From Leptolyngbya sp. Cla-17 (lineage in GTDB: Bacteria > Cyanobacteriota > Cyanobacteriia > Leptolyngbyales > Leptolyngbyaceae): 64,000 nucleotides of DNA. The notes under the pieces are model-generated. The model was not told where the DNA came from, did no database searches, and was given only the letters and a program-made list of their open reading frames with translations. Positions 49,289-58,598 of this stretch are shown in pieces; position 1 is the stretch's first letter, and every line of letters starts with the position of its first letter. The stretch covers positions 2,134,161 through 2,198,160 of the forward strand of contig NZ_JAEVYN010000001.1 in the NCBI RefSeq assembly GCF_016807185.1. Direction: 5' to 3'. A program made the translations under genes and the position numbers.

Positions 49289-49664
49289 TGATTCTCAAGC
49301 GGTGAAAATAAGGTGAAGATTTTCCTCATCATCCCACTATTCCTATTCAGGTTTATTCCGATTCATCCGTTTATTCCAACTCCTGGCAAAATAAGCGACT
49401 TATTGAGAATAATATGCAAGTAACTGATTATGCTGTATTCTATAACTACGCTATTGAATCTCTTTCGCAACTATGATTAGCACCATTTTAGAAAGTTGCC
49501 AAGTCCAACATTTAAACTTTCCTGCTAATTCCTGTGCATCGTCTTCTGACGGATGGGCATACTAGGCTCAACAACTTTTGAGGTTGGGTAAAACAAACCC
49601 TGCTCTGAGAAACGATCGCTAAACCTGTTATCAACACTAATAATTATTCGCATTAGTTTAAATA
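49289..49664. other. 376-bp divergent intergenic region with an inverted repeat near the right gene
   Basis: This is an A/T-rich region between two divergent genes. ACTAAT (49636-49641) and ATTAGT (49652-49657) are exact inverted copies with a 10-bp spacer, just 7 bp before the ATG at 49665. A 30-codon open frame (49473-49565) lacks a ribosome-binding site and is not called. No other structure is clear. Confidence 0.4.
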
Positions 49665-49913
49665 ATGAATCCATCTAGCTTGATTACGTTAACGGTTCCA
49701 ATTGGATCAGTTTCTCGCTGCGATCGCTGGCTCGCCTGTCAGCGCTTGCAAGACCTCAGCATTCCTTGCCAATGCCAGTCTGATGGCTGCTTACAGGTAG
49801 AAATCACTCATCCCATCGCCATCTTGCAACTTCGCAGCGTAGTCCAACAAATTACTGCAACCCGCTCAGAGCTTATAGACTGGCTAGAGCGATGCTTAGA
49901 CTCTGATTTCTAA
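49665..49913 (+). CDS. Small conserved cyanobacterial protein (Asr1405/Asl0597-like)
   Basis: An 82-residue protein with SRCDRWLACQRLQDLSIPCQ, then QVEITHPIAILQLRSVVQQI and ELIDWLERCL. The pattern (a W-x(4)-RLQ-L-IPC segment, then a LQL-SVV-Q helix and WLE) fits a small family annotated as Asr1405/Asl0597 in heterocystous cyanobacteria. This match is from memory and not verified. Function unknown. Three Cys residues in the first half could bind a metal or form disulfides. It precedes the ferredoxin-like gene by 47 bp. Confidence 0.75.
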   Translation: MNPSSLITLTVPIGSVSRCDRWLACQRLQDLSIPCQCQSDGCLQVEITHPIAILQLRSVVQQITATRSELIDWLERCLDSDF

Positions 49914-49960
49914 ACCGCTTGTCAGTCACAGTTTGTCATTCGTATGTCTCCACTTAAACC

Positions 49961-50620
49961 ATGAGCAAAAAACATAAGCAGGTCTCTGCATTTAGCCTTG
50001 AAGGACGCTTCCTCAGCTTTGTTTTAGAGGATGGCTATAAGATTAAGCGCTTGTGTGTGTCAACTGCGGAGGGTGAACTTTCCATTAAGCTTTCTAAGGA
50101 AGCCAGAGCATCAGTAAATGGTGTGCTGTCTCCCGGCAGTTGGATTGGGGTGTTTGGAGAACAAACAGTTGACCTAACAACGGGAGAAGTTAAATACAAA
50201 GCGTTTTCGATTAACCAGGCAGTTCTTGGGCAAGACAGAGAGTTGGCGGTAAATAGATCGGAGATGCTTCTGCCCACGAAAAATGCGGCTGAGAAATCTA
50301 AAGTGCATCCGGCAGCGATCTTAGTGTGTCAAAAGTCAGATTGCATGAAGCGGGGTGGAAAAGCGCTTTGTCAAGCATTGCAGGCAACCTTAAGCGATCG
50401 CGGCTTGCAGGATCAAGTAATGATTAAAGGCACAGGCTGCATGAAACAGTGCAAAGCAGGTCCAAACTTGGTTATGCCTGACAAAACTCGCTATAGCCGT
50501 ATCACCGCGCGGGAAGTTCCTCAGATGATTGATCAGCACTTTCCCCCAGCGGTTCGTGAAACGATTCCTATGGGAATCGCGCCAGAGCATCCTGAGTCAA
50601 CGCTCTTCCCAATGTCTTAA
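49961..50620 (+). CDS. Protein with C-terminal thioredoxin-like [2Fe-2S] ferredoxin domain
   Basis: A 219-residue protein. The N-terminal domain (about 1-85) is a small beta-rich unit (FSLEGRFLSFVLEDGYKIKR) of a type seen fused to ferredoxins in cyanobacteria. The C-terminal domain (about 115-190) is a thioredoxin-like [2Fe-2S] fold with the ligands in ILVCQKSDCMKRGG (CxxxxC) and KGTGCMKQCKAGPNLVM (CxxxC). Partner enzyme unknown. Its stop codon overlaps the stop of the bestrophin gene on the other strand by 3 bp (shared TTAA), with no room for a terminator between them. Confidence 0.9.
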   Translation: MSKKHKQVSAFSLEGRFLSFVLEDGYKIKRLCVSTAEGELSIKLSKEARASVNGVLSPGSWIGVFGEQTVDLTTGEVKYKAFSINQAVLGQDRELAVNRSEMLLPTKNAAEKSKVHPAAILVCQKSDCMKRGGKALCQALQATLSDRGLQDQVMIKGTGCMKQCKAGPNLVMPDKTRYSRITAREVPQMIDQHFPPAVRETIPMGIAPEHPESTLFPMS

Positions 50621-51567
50621 ACAGATTTAGTGTTTATTCTGATCAATGGGCTATCAGTGTCTTCCAAATTTTCCCCAAAACTACTGTCCATTCCTGGGGT
50701 GAGGGTCATCAAATCTTCGATGTTGCGCAGCATCGTGGCACAAATGGTATCTAGCGGCAAATCGTTTGCATCATGTCCAAAAGGATTTTCAATTTCGATG
50801 CCAATTTCCTCGATGCCAAACAGCGTAAAGCTAATCAGCGCCACTACAACCCCTGTCCACCAGCCCAACTGACCCACCGTTTGAAACGGTAACGATAAAC
50901 AGTACAACAGCAGCAACTGTTTCAAGTGGATCGAGTATGCCAATGGCATGGGCGTTTTAAGAATACGTTCGCAGCCGCCTAAACAATCTACTAAGCTATT
51001 GAGTAAATTCTGCATCGCTGTCAGTTGATAGCTATCGAAGTGTTGATAGCTATATTGATGCTGCAAATAGTCTCCAATCCAAAAGGCTATTTCCAGTGGC
51101 GGATGGTTCATTGTCTGAAGCTTGCGAAATTTGGCAGGTGCGATCAATTTTTCCACATCTGCGTCTAGCGGTTCCTGTCGGAGATGCTGCTTTGTGGCGA
51201 TCGCAAACGCTATGAGTAATTTCAACGCCGCAACTTTACCTTCTCGATCATCTGGCTGTTTTACCGGAATCACGATCCACATGTGACGGGCCAAGTTGCG
51301 AATTGTATTCACAATCATTCCCCACAACTTTCGCCCTTCCCAAAAGCGCTCATATGCCGTATTTGTCCGAAATACCAGCAGCAGACCTAACACAATGTTA
51401 GGAATCAAACTGGCCAGGGTTGGCAGGGCTACGGGATATTTAAAGTAGGCAAAAGCAGAGATCAACACTCCAAATAAACCGCAGACGGTTGTGCGTCCTA
51501 AGATAGACGGAATGACAGAACCTTTAAGCTGAAATACCGTCCGGAACCAGTGTTTGCTTTCAATCAT
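50617..51567 (-). CDS. Bestrophin-family anion channel
   Basis: A 316-residue membrane protein of the bestrophin/UPF0187 family. Features are HWFRTVFQLKGSVIPSILGR, NIVLGLLLVFRTNTAYERFW, EGRKLWGMIVNTIRNLARHM, and a C-terminal helix pair with FTLFGIEEIGIEIENPFGHD, DLPLDTICATMLRNIEDLM. Family members form pentameric Cl-/HCO3- channels; plant thylakoid relatives tune the proton-motive force, and cyanobacterial ones may act in bicarbonate movement. Which ion passes here is unknown. Confidence 0.9.
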   Translation of the reverse strand: MIESKHWFRTVFQLKGSVIPSILGRTTVCGLFGVLISAFAYFKYPVALPTLASLIPNIVLGLLLVFRTNTAYERFWEGRKLWGMIVNTIRNLARHMWIVIPVKQPDDREGKVAALKLLIAFAIATKQHLRQEPLDADVEKLIAPAKFRKLQTMNHPPLEIAFWIGDYLQHQYSYQHFDSYQLTAMQNLLNSLVDCLGGCERILKTPMPLAYSIHLKQLLLLYCLSLPFQTVGQLGWWTGVVVALISFTLFGIEEIGIEIENPFGHDANDLPLDTICATMLRNIEDLMTLTPGMDSSFGENLEDTDSPLIRINTKSV

Positions 51568-51914
51568 GAGCTAGGGAATAGAAGTTAGGCTTCAACGTGA
51601 TTTGACCTGAGCAACCTTCGTGGGTACTTAGCCGAACAGAGTCTAGAAGAAGATGGGTTTCAAGTAAACAAAATATTTTTTGAGCTTGGGAGGAGCGCTT
51701 TGCATCTTCCCTCTGCCCACTATCCATGATCTATTTATTCTCTGTCTACATCCCTTTTTCTTACTCCTTTGCAACCTACACCCTTTTCAGAGTGCGTCAC
51801 AGCCGTGCTCAACCTACCCTACGCGATCGCTGGCTTTTAATTCTCCATTCATTACTCCTTGCCCCCTTTCTCGTTACATCTCGTATCATGAGGGTAAAGC
51901 ACAACACATTGCTC

Positions 51915-53099
51915 ATGCTGACTCGGATTAAGGATATCGCTTCAAACTTAGCCCCTCGACTCATTGAAATTCGCCGCCATTTACATAGCCATCCAGAACT
52001 GAGTGGTCAAGAGAACCAAACAGCCGCTTATGTTGCTGGAGTGATTTCCTCTTGCGGGTTACAGGTCAAAGAAGGTGTGGGCAAAGTTGGAGTGATTGGA
52101 GAATTGCGGGGTGAAGGCAGCCATAGGCGATCTCTGGCAATTCGCACGGATATGGATGCTTTGCCCATTCAGGAGCGGACAGGATTAGAGTTTGCTTCCC
52201 GACAGATGGGCATCATGCACGCTTGTGGTCATGATGTTCACACGACGGTGGGATTGGGGACGGCGATGGTGCTTTCGCAACTGGGCGAAACTTTGCCGGG
52301 AAACGTGCGATTTTTGTTTCAGCCTGCGGAAGAAGTGGCGCAGGGTGCTAACTGGATGATCAAAGATGGAGCAATGGATGACGTTGCAGGCGTACTGTCG
52401 CTGCATGTGTTTCCGTCTATTCATGCAGGCAGGGTGGGAATCCGTTATGGGGCGTTAACGGCGGCAGCGGATGATTTGGAGATTACGATTTTGGGCGAGT
52501 CGGGGCATGGGGCGCGCCCGCATGAGGCGGTAGATGCAATCTGGATTGCTGCGCAAGTAATCACGACGTTGCAGCAAGCAATTAGCCGTACCCAAAATCC
52601 ACTGCGTCCGGTGGTGCTGACAATTGGGCAAATTAACGGGGGACGGGCACCCAATGTAATTGCGGATCAGGTGAAGCTCTTAGGCACGGTGCGATCGCTG
52701 CATCCAGAAACGAGTGATGCTCTTCCCGATTGGATTGAGCGCATTGTAGCAGCAGTTTGTCAGCCCTATGGTGCCCGCTACGAGGTGAACTATCAGCGTG
52801 GAGTACCGTCTGTGCAAAATGATCTGGCTTTAACCCAGCTTTTAGAATCATCGGCCAGAGAAGCTTGGGGTGATAGCGGGGTTGTGATGATTCAGGAGCC
52901 ATCATTGGGTGCGGAAGATTTTTCAATGTATCTCCAACATGCACCAGGAAGCATGTTTCGTTTGGGCGTTGGGTTTCGCGATCGCCACAATTATCCGTTG
53001 CATCATCCACAATTTGCTGTTGATGAGTCGTCGATTTTGACAGGCGTTGTCACTCTTGCCTACGCTGCATGGCAATATTGGCAGGACACTCCTGTCTAG
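51915..53099 (+). CDS. M20-family amidohydrolase (N-acyl amino acid hydrolase type)
   Basis: An M20D-type dinuclear zinc hydrolase of 394 residues. Key segments are RRHLHSHPELSGQE, AIRTDMDALPIQE, MHACGHDVHTTVG (metal-binding Cys/His/His), LFQPAEEVAQGA (catalytic Glu), ILGESGHGARPHEAVDA (dimerisation domain) and PSLGAEDFSMYLQHAPG. It likely removes N-acyl groups from amino acids or peptides. ATG at 51915 is preferred since homology starts at MLTRIKDIA; the open frame runs 63 codons further upstream through low-quality sequence. Confidence 0.9.
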   Translation: MLTRIKDIASNLAPRLIEIRRHLHSHPELSGQENQTAAYVAGVISSCGLQVKEGVGKVGVIGELRGEGSHRRSLAIRTDMDALPIQERTGLEFASRQMGIMHACGHDVHTTVGLGTAMVLSQLGETLPGNVRFLFQPAEEVAQGANWMIKDGAMDDVAGVLSLHVFPSIHAGRVGIRYGALTAAADDLEITILGESGHGARPHEAVDAIWIAAQVITTLQQAISRTQNPLRPVVLTIGQINGGRAPNVIADQVKLLGTVRSLHPETSDALPDWIERIVAAVCQPYGARYEVNYQRGVPSVQNDLALTQLLESSAREAWGDSGVVMIQEPSLGAEDFSMYLQHAPGSMFRLGVGFRDRHNYPLHHPQFAVDESSILTGVVTLAYAAWQYWQDTPV

Positions 53100-53352
53100 G
53101 ATGAAGGGGTAGCCTTGTTTCAAATGGACCAACAATTACGCTGGTATAAAATGTGGTCTATGATCAAAACTTGGTTATTTTGCAGATAGCGAACGATTCG
53201 GGAAAAGTAAGGCTAAGCAAAAATACAGTTACGCCATAGAGCTAGAAGTCCCACATGAAGATTCTAGTTAATCTGAGCGGTGGAGATTTTGCTCATACCG
53301 CTGGGCATTCTAAGCAAATGGTGTTTATTCGCTAACAACGGATGGTAGTTAG

Positions 53353-56334
53353 GTGAATAGGTTGGAACGCGAATTAGCAGAAATCAATCTGGAAGAGGGC
53401 GATCGCCGCTTTCGATCCTTAATTGAAAATGCCACCGACATCATTGTGATCCTGGATGAAACAGGTATCTTTCGCTACTGTAGCCCTTCCGCAGAGAGAG
53501 TGTTGGGCTATCGCCTGGAAGATGTCGATGGCAGACCCGCCGCTGATCTGGTGCATCCAGAAGATGTGGCCATCGTTATGCAAGTCCTACAAAACGCAGT
53601 TCAAAATCCACGCGTAAGGCAAGCCACAATCGAATATCGCGTGCGTCATCGTGATGGCTGTTGGCGTGCTTTTGAAGCCGTAGCTACTAGCTTGCTGGAT
53701 GATCCTGCTATTCAGGGAGTCGTCGTTAATTGTCATGATATTACTGAACGCAATCGGGTAGAAGAAGCCCTGCGTGCTGCCAATCGGCAGATTGTCAACA
53801 TTCTCGAAAGCGTCACGGATGCATTTGTTTCTTTAGACCGAAATTGGTGCTTTACCTATCTCAATCATCAGGCAGCACAACTGATTCAGCGATCGCGAGA
53901 AGAGCTACTTGGTCAAAACCTTTGGGAAACATTTCCCGATTTTATCGGCTCAATTCTAGATAAAGAATGCAATAAGGCTCTTTCTCAAACGATTCCAGTT
54001 AGCTTTGAGGAGTTTTATCCTTTTCTGCGAACTTGGTTTGAGGTGCGTGTTTTTCCCGCAGCAGACGGGTTGTCTTTATTTTTAGTAGATGTGACCGAGC
54101 GACGACATGCCCAGATCGAACTCCTAGAAATGAGTACTGCGCTAGGAAATGCCGTGGAAGGCATCGCTCGTTTAGATATTAAAGGGCACTATATTGCCCT
54201 CAACCGAGCTTATGCCGAAGGATTAGGCTACGAGCAATCGGAAATAATTGGCATGGCTTGGCAAGATACCGTTCATGCAGAAGATGTGGTGATCGCAGAA
54301 GCGAGCTATCAGCACATGCTGCTGCACGGTACCGCGGAGGCAGAAGTACGGGCAATTCGTAAAGATGGCTCTATCTTTTACAAAGAATTCATGATGGTTG
54401 CTGCCTACGATTGGTATGACCAATTGGTTGGGCATCACTGCTTTACACGAGATATTACTGAGCGCAAATTGGCTGAGGCAACTCTCTTGCAGCAGGCCGA
54501 ACGAGAACGATTAATGGCAGGATTGGCGCAGCTTTCAGCCAGTATTTCCCATCGGATTCGTCAATCCTTAAACCTAAAAGAAATTTTGAATACGACGGTA
54601 TCGGAAGTGCGCCAGTTTTTGATGGCAGACCGGGTCGTAATTTATCGGGGTCTTGCTAATGGCGATCGCATCGTAACGGCAGAATCGGTTCAGCCTAACT
54701 ATTCTTCCATCTTGGGTTTAGTCATAAACGACACCACTTTCGGAGAAGCCCCTATCACCTATCGTCAGGGGCATCATGTCGTGGTGGATGATCAACAGCA
54801 TCAATCTGCTGAACTACAAGCTTTTATGAAGCAATGGCAGATCCAATCTTTTTTGGCAGTGCCGATTTTGCACGGAAATGAACTGTGGGGTACGTTAGTT
54901 GCTCATCAGTGCAGTACGGTACGTTTCTGGGCAGCTTATGAAGTAGGGCTATTGGAACAATTGGCGATTCAGGTGGCGATCGCCATTCAGCAATCCGAGC
55001 TTTATCGCCAAGTGCGTCAACTCAACGCAAACCTAGAAGAGCAAGTGCGAGAACGAACCACCCAACTTCAGCAAGCACTAACCTACGAAGCAATGCTAAA
55101 GAGGATTACAGACTCCGTGCGCGATAGCTTAGATGAAGATCAAATTCTTCAAAATGCTGTCCAAGAGTTAGTGTTGGGGTTAGCAATTTCTGGATGTGAT
55201 GCAGGAATTTACGACTTAGAGCAAGCGACTTCTACTATTCGCTATGAATATATTCGCTTTGACATCCCGGCTGCTAAAGGTTCCACCATTGAGATGGCAA
55301 ATCACGTCGATTTGTACAACCAGCTTTTGCAAGCCCAATACTTTCAGTTTTGCCGCATCGGTGATGTCGGGATACGCCCCCTAGCGGGGATACACGCCGC
55401 TTTTGTCTGTCCCATTGTGGATGACCACAGCGTTATGGGTGATCTACGGCTGTTCAAACAAGCCGATGAAGCCTTTACAGACTTAGAAATTCGGCTGGTG
55501 CAGCAGGTAGCAAATCAATGCGCGATCGCGATTCGCCAAGCCCGTCTATATCAAGCAACCCAGGCACAGGTTACCGCCTTAGAAGAGCTTAATCATCTAA
55601 AAGATGATTTTCTTAGCACCGTATCTCATGAACTGCGGACTCCTATGTCCAACATGAAGATGGCAATTCATATGTTGAAAAACATAAACAGCCCTGAGCG
55701 GCAAAAGCAATATTTGGATATTTTGCAATCTGAATGCACTCGAGAAATTGACTTAATTAATGACTTGCTCGACCTCCAACGGCTAGAAGCATCTTCCTAT
55801 CTGCTTAACCCCGTAGAAATTAATCTGCAAGCGTGCCTGATTCACTTGGTAGAACCGTTTAGATCACGAGCGCAAGAGCGTCAGCAAAATTTGCAAATTC
55901 GCATCCCAGCCAACTTGTCACCTATTATTGCTGACCAGCAAACTCTAGAGCGAGTGCTGGCTGAATTGCTGAATAACGCCTGTAAATATACTCCTCCCAA
56001 TGGCGAGGTGATTTTGAGTGTGGAGCAGCTAGAAGATCTATCCTGCGATCGCGCCATTGACGATCGCACTACTGACATCGCATTGTTATTTTCCGTAGCA
56101 AATCAGGTGGAAATCTCAGCAGCAGAGATACCTCGAATTTTTGACAAGTTCTATCGGGTGCCTAATGGCGATCGCTGGAGGCAAGGCGGCACTGGTTTAG
56201 GGTTAGCTTTGGTGCAGCGGCTCGTGACTGAATTAGGTGGCTCTATTCAGGTCGAAAGTAGCCAGGGCTGGACAACCTTTACCCTTCGCTTAAATGCTTT
56301 GCTGGATACGACCTTCTCCATGTCATCAAAATAA
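53353..56334 (+). CDS. Multi-PAS/GAF sensor histidine kinase with CBCR-like GAF lacking the bilin Cys
   Basis: A 993-residue soluble hybrid-less kinase starting at GTG. In order it has a PAS at about 20-135, a second PAS (about 145-250), a third (about 260-375), a GAF domain at about 405-550, a coiled segment, a second GAF (about 585-740), a HisKA domain with His759 in VSHELRTPM, and a HATPase with N-box LLNNACKYTPP and GGTGLGLAL near 944. The first GAF has YRQGHHVVVDD and NELWGTLVAHQCSTVRFW, typical of cyanobacteriochrome-type GAFs, but the residues where the bilin-binding Cys-His should stand read SAE. The G1 box is degenerate (VANQVEI). No response regulator is adjacent. Confidence 0.92.
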   Translation: MNRLERELAEINLEEGDRRFRSLIENATDIIVILDETGIFRYCSPSAERVLGYRLEDVDGRPAADLVHPEDVAIVMQVLQNAVQNPRVRQATIEYRVRHRDGCWRAFEAVATSLLDDPAIQGVVVNCHDITERNRVEEALRAANRQIVNILESVTDAFVSLDRNWCFTYLNHQAAQLIQRSREELLGQNLWETFPDFIGSILDKECNKALSQTIPVSFEEFYPFLRTWFEVRVFPAADGLSLFLVDVTERRHAQIELLEMSTALGNAVEGIARLDIKGHYIALNRAYAEGLGYEQSEIIGMAWQDTVHAEDVVIAEASYQHMLLHGTAEAEVRAIRKDGSIFYKEFMMVAAYDWYDQLVGHHCFTRDITERKLAEATLLQQAERERLMAGLAQLSASISHRIRQSLNLKEILNTTVSEVRQFLMADRVVIYRGLANGDRIVTAESVQPNYSSILGLVINDTTFGEAPITYRQGHHVVVDDQQHQSAELQAFMKQWQIQSFLAVPILHGNELWGTLVAHQCSTVRFWAAYEVGLLEQLAIQVAIAIQQSELYRQVRQLNANLEEQVRERTTQLQQALTYEAMLKRITDSVRDSLDEDQILQNAVQELVLGLAISGCDAGIYDLEQATSTIRYEYIRFDIPAAKGSTIEMANHVDLYNQLLQAQYFQFCRIGDVGIRPLAGIHAAFVCPIVDDHSVMGDLRLFKQADEAFTDLEIRLVQQVANQCAIAIRQARLYQATQAQVTALEELNHLKDDFLSTVSHELRTPMSNMKMAIHMLKNINSPERQKQYLDILQSECTREIDLINDLLDLQRLEASSYLLNPVEINLQACLIHLVEPFRSRAQERQQNLQIRIPANLSPIIADQQTLERVLAELLNNACKYTPPNGEVILSVEQLEDLSCDRAIDDRTTDIALLFSVANQVEISAAEIPRIFDKFYRVPNGDRWRQGGTGLGLALVQRLVTELGGSIQVESSQGWTTFTLRLNALLDTTFSMSSK

Positions 56335-56581
56335 ACGCTGTTTATTTTACTTAAAACGCAATTGAGTGCAGGAAATTAGCGCTTCACAATTCATTATTTA
56401 TGACTTGTGGTTGATCACGCATAATGCTCAGTGCATCTTGGCTTGGGCATATTTATAATTGCCTGCGTAAAATTTCTTAGATGTTTGTGAAGCTGACCAG
56501 AAATATCATAGGTTCTACCGTAGGGACATATTTTCCAATCCGGTTAAATCATAGATATTGTTCCGAACCGAGGATCGTCCC

Positions 56582-56893
56582 ATGTTTTTAGACTTTAATC
56601 ATGATGATTTACTTACCCTTGAGCAACAACGTGTAGAGCGGTTTCGTTCTTCTGTCCCTTCTTTATCGTTGTGCTTTCTGCATCTAAACCAAAACAACAC
56701 GTTAGCCATTCATTGCGCTGAGCCTTGGATCGTTGATCAGCTACTTTACGATATGGAACAGCTTTGCTGGGATGCTTGGGTAATAACAGGGGCATCTCGC
56801 CTATCGATTCACTATGCTCAAGAAGAAATTTACGCTGCGAACACTCAAAATTTCGGCGAGTCCATGCGATCGTACCCCTCGTTAACTTGCTAG
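56582..56893 (+). CDS. Hypothetical protein, function unknown
   Basis: A 103-residue soluble protein with no family I recognise. It has a central strand-rich part (SLSLCFLHLNQNNTLAIHC) and a helix-like AEPWIVDQLLYDMEQLCWDA, then ITGASRLSIHYAQEEIYA. No signal peptide is seen. ATG at 56582 is used as the start; a TTG at 56558 would add eight residues. It stands alone with non-coding gaps of about 245 bp on both sides. Confidence 0.65.
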   Translation: MFLDFNHDDLLTLEQQRVERFRSSVPSLSLCFLHLNQNNTLAIHCAEPWIVDQLLYDMEQLCWDAWVITGASRLSIHYAQEEIYAANTQNFGESMRSYPSLTC

Positions 56894-57138
56894 CCTGATA
56901 TCTAAACTTCAGCCGTTTTTGCATCTTAAAAATTTAAAACAGGGCAGCATTGTCAAGAAAATACATAGAAATTTGTTAACTATCGTTTACAGATCAAAGA
57001 ATATCGGATATTTATCTATCTGACTGCATATGTCAGTTACTCAAAAGTTAGGCAAAATAGTACTTTCAAGCCGTTGGTGCTTAGTGGTGGCGACCCCTCT
57101 AACAGGCAGCATTTAGGTTGTTGTTCCAGGTAATACAT

Positions 57139-57591
57139 ATGAATTCTGAAATTAGAGAAACTGAAATTCCAGTGGCAAGCACCCCCGATTTTACCGATCC
57201 TACCGTGCTGCCAATGTCCGATGAGCCTCTCCTTTTACCCCCCGGTGAACCCACTAGCGACGTTAATCAACAGCTAAATCAGATCGGAGAGCGTATCTCC
57301 ACGTTTTTGGCTGGTTTGCCTGAGTATTTGTCTGAATTCTTTGGTGAATACCGTCGTCCTTTGATTACCTTGGGTCTAATTTTTAGCGGTATCTTAGCCG
57401 TTAAAATGACTTTGGCGCTTCTTGATGCAGTAGATGACATCCCGTTATTGGCTCCCATTTTCGAGTTGGTTGGATTTGGATATAGTGTTTGGTTTGTTTA
57501 TCGCTATCTGTTGAAAGCATCAACTCGCCAAGAATTGGGGCTAGAGCTAGGAGAACTGAAAGACCAGATTGTTGGCAACTTGCCAAAGTAG
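57139..57591 (+). CDS. CAAD-domain thylakoid membrane protein
   Basis: A 150-residue protein with a disordered acidic N-terminus (about 1-55) and a C-terminal CAAD domain: an amphipathic helix (YLSEFFGEYRRPLITLG) and two transmembrane helices (LGLIFSGILAVKMTLALL, APIFELVGFGYSVWFVYRYL), then a basic/acidic helix. The CAAD domain is known appended to some cyanobacterial aminoacyl-tRNA synthetases, anchoring them to thylakoids; it also occurs alone as here, related to plastid CURT1 proteins that curve thylakoid membranes. ATG at 57139 is used. Confidence 0.9.
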   Translation: MNSEIRETEIPVASTPDFTDPTVLPMSDEPLLLPPGEPTSDVNQQLNQIGERISTFLAGLPEYLSEFFGEYRRPLITLGLIFSGILAVKMTLALLDAVDDIPLLAPIFELVGFGYSVWFVYRYLLKASTRQELGLELGELKDQIVGNLPK

Positions 57592-57617
57592 TTGGTTATT
57601 AGCAACTTGCTTAAGTA

Positions 57618-57638
57618 GGCAGTTAAAGAGTAACTGCC
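57618..57638 (+). terminator. Hairpin after the CAAD gene
   Basis: GGCAGTTA (57618-57625) and TAACTGCC (57631-57638) form a perfect 8-bp stem with a 5-nt loop, 26 bp beyond the stop. No T-run follows. Confidence 0.4.
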
Positions 57639-57660
57639 ATCAGTCAGCAGTCAAAAATTA

Positions 57661-57699
57661 AAAAGTCAGAGGTTAGATAAAAATCCGACCCTGACTTTT
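57661..57699. terminator. Hairpin between CAAD and transglutaminase genes
   Basis: AAAAGTCAG (57661-57669) pairs with CTGACTTTT (57691-57699), with further partial pairing inside, followed by GCTTTTATTATT. It lies between convergent genes and may serve both. Confidence 0.6.
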
Positions 57700-57716
57700 G
57701 CTTTTATTATTATTCT

Positions 57717-58535
57717 TTATTTTTTATTTCCTTCGTCTACTTCTACACTGACTTTCATTTCTAACAGTTGCATGGCTCCGAATTGGGTAGAGAGAGCAAC
57801 ATCGGTGGCGTCGCATCCATAGGCGATCGCGATCCGATTGCCGAGTGGTTCTTTTTGAGTAGCGTCAAAGGTGTACCAGCGACCCAATGTAGGAGATTCT
57901 GTGCGATCGCCTACATAGGCTTCAAACCAGGCATGGAGATCCATCGGATCAAGTTGATAGAGATAGCCCACGACCATGCGGGCGGGAATATTTAGACTGC
58001 GGCAGAGGGCAATGCCTAAATGGGCAAAATCACGACAGACCCCAACATGGCTTTGGGCGGTATCCATTGCGGAAGTTGAGGCATCGCTGGTGCCATAGCG
58101 ATAGTCCACATGAGTTTGAATCCAATGCCGAATCGCTTCTACCTGGTCATATCCTGGTTCTGCATCGCCCACAATTTCTAGGGCCAATTCACCCATCTGA
58201 TCAGACTGGCAGTAGCGGCTGGGCAACAGAAACCGAAGGACTTCTTCTGGCAAGTGCTGAATTGGCACAAAGGGTGCACCTGGAAACACATCAATCGTAT
58301 CGGCGGCTTCAACGCAAGCAGTGGTGTGCAGCCGAAACGGGCCTGTTGGCACTACTAACCGCTGACACAAATTGCCAAAGGTATCGGTGTATTCAGTGAC
58401 CAAAACATTGGGTTCAAGTAGGTAAGTTTCAGCCACTACCCATTGTCCCTGTCCACTTCGAGGACGCAGCATGAAAATAACCGGGGTGGGTTCGCTGGCT
58501 TCAAAGGAAATTTGACATTCGGCAGTCAGCCGCAT
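57717..58535 (-). CDS. Transglutaminase-like cysteine protease-fold protein
   Basis: A 272-residue protein with an N-terminal beta-domain (about 1-120) and a C-terminal transglutaminase-core domain. The triad is visible: Cys in SHVGVCRDFAHLGIALCRSL, His in DLHAWFEAYVGD and Asp in WYTFDATQ. This N-domain/core layout is common in bacterial predicted peptidases and amidases; no substrate is known. ATG at 58535 is used. It follows the methyltransferase gene on the same strand with a 63-bp gap. Confidence 0.9.
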   Translation of the reverse strand: MRLTAECQISFEASEPTPVIFMLRPRSGQGQWVVAETYLLEPNVLVTEYTDTFGNLCQRLVVPTGPFRLHTTACVEAADTIDVFPGAPFVPIQHLPEEVLRFLLPSRYCQSDQMGELALEIVGDAEPGYDQVEAIRHWIQTHVDYRYGTSDASTSAMDTAQSHVGVCRDFAHLGIALCRSLNIPARMVVGYLYQLDPMDLHAWFEAYVGDRTESPTLGRWYTFDATQKEPLGNRIAIAYGCDATDVALSTQFGAMQLLEMKVSVEVDEGNKK

Positions 58536-58598
58536 ACTCGCCTCCATGCACTCTGTTTAGGCTTGTTTTGTGGTTATAACGCAATTCTGAGACGCATT

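Noticed and set aside
49473..49565. 30-codon frame upstream of the Asr1405-like gene
   Set aside because: No Shine-Dalgarno sequence and no recognisable motif.
53253..53333. 26-codon frame (MKILVNLSGGDFAHT...) before the histidine kinase
   Set aside because: It briefly resembles the start of a response regulator (MKILV) but lacks the acidic residues that should follow, and it ends early.
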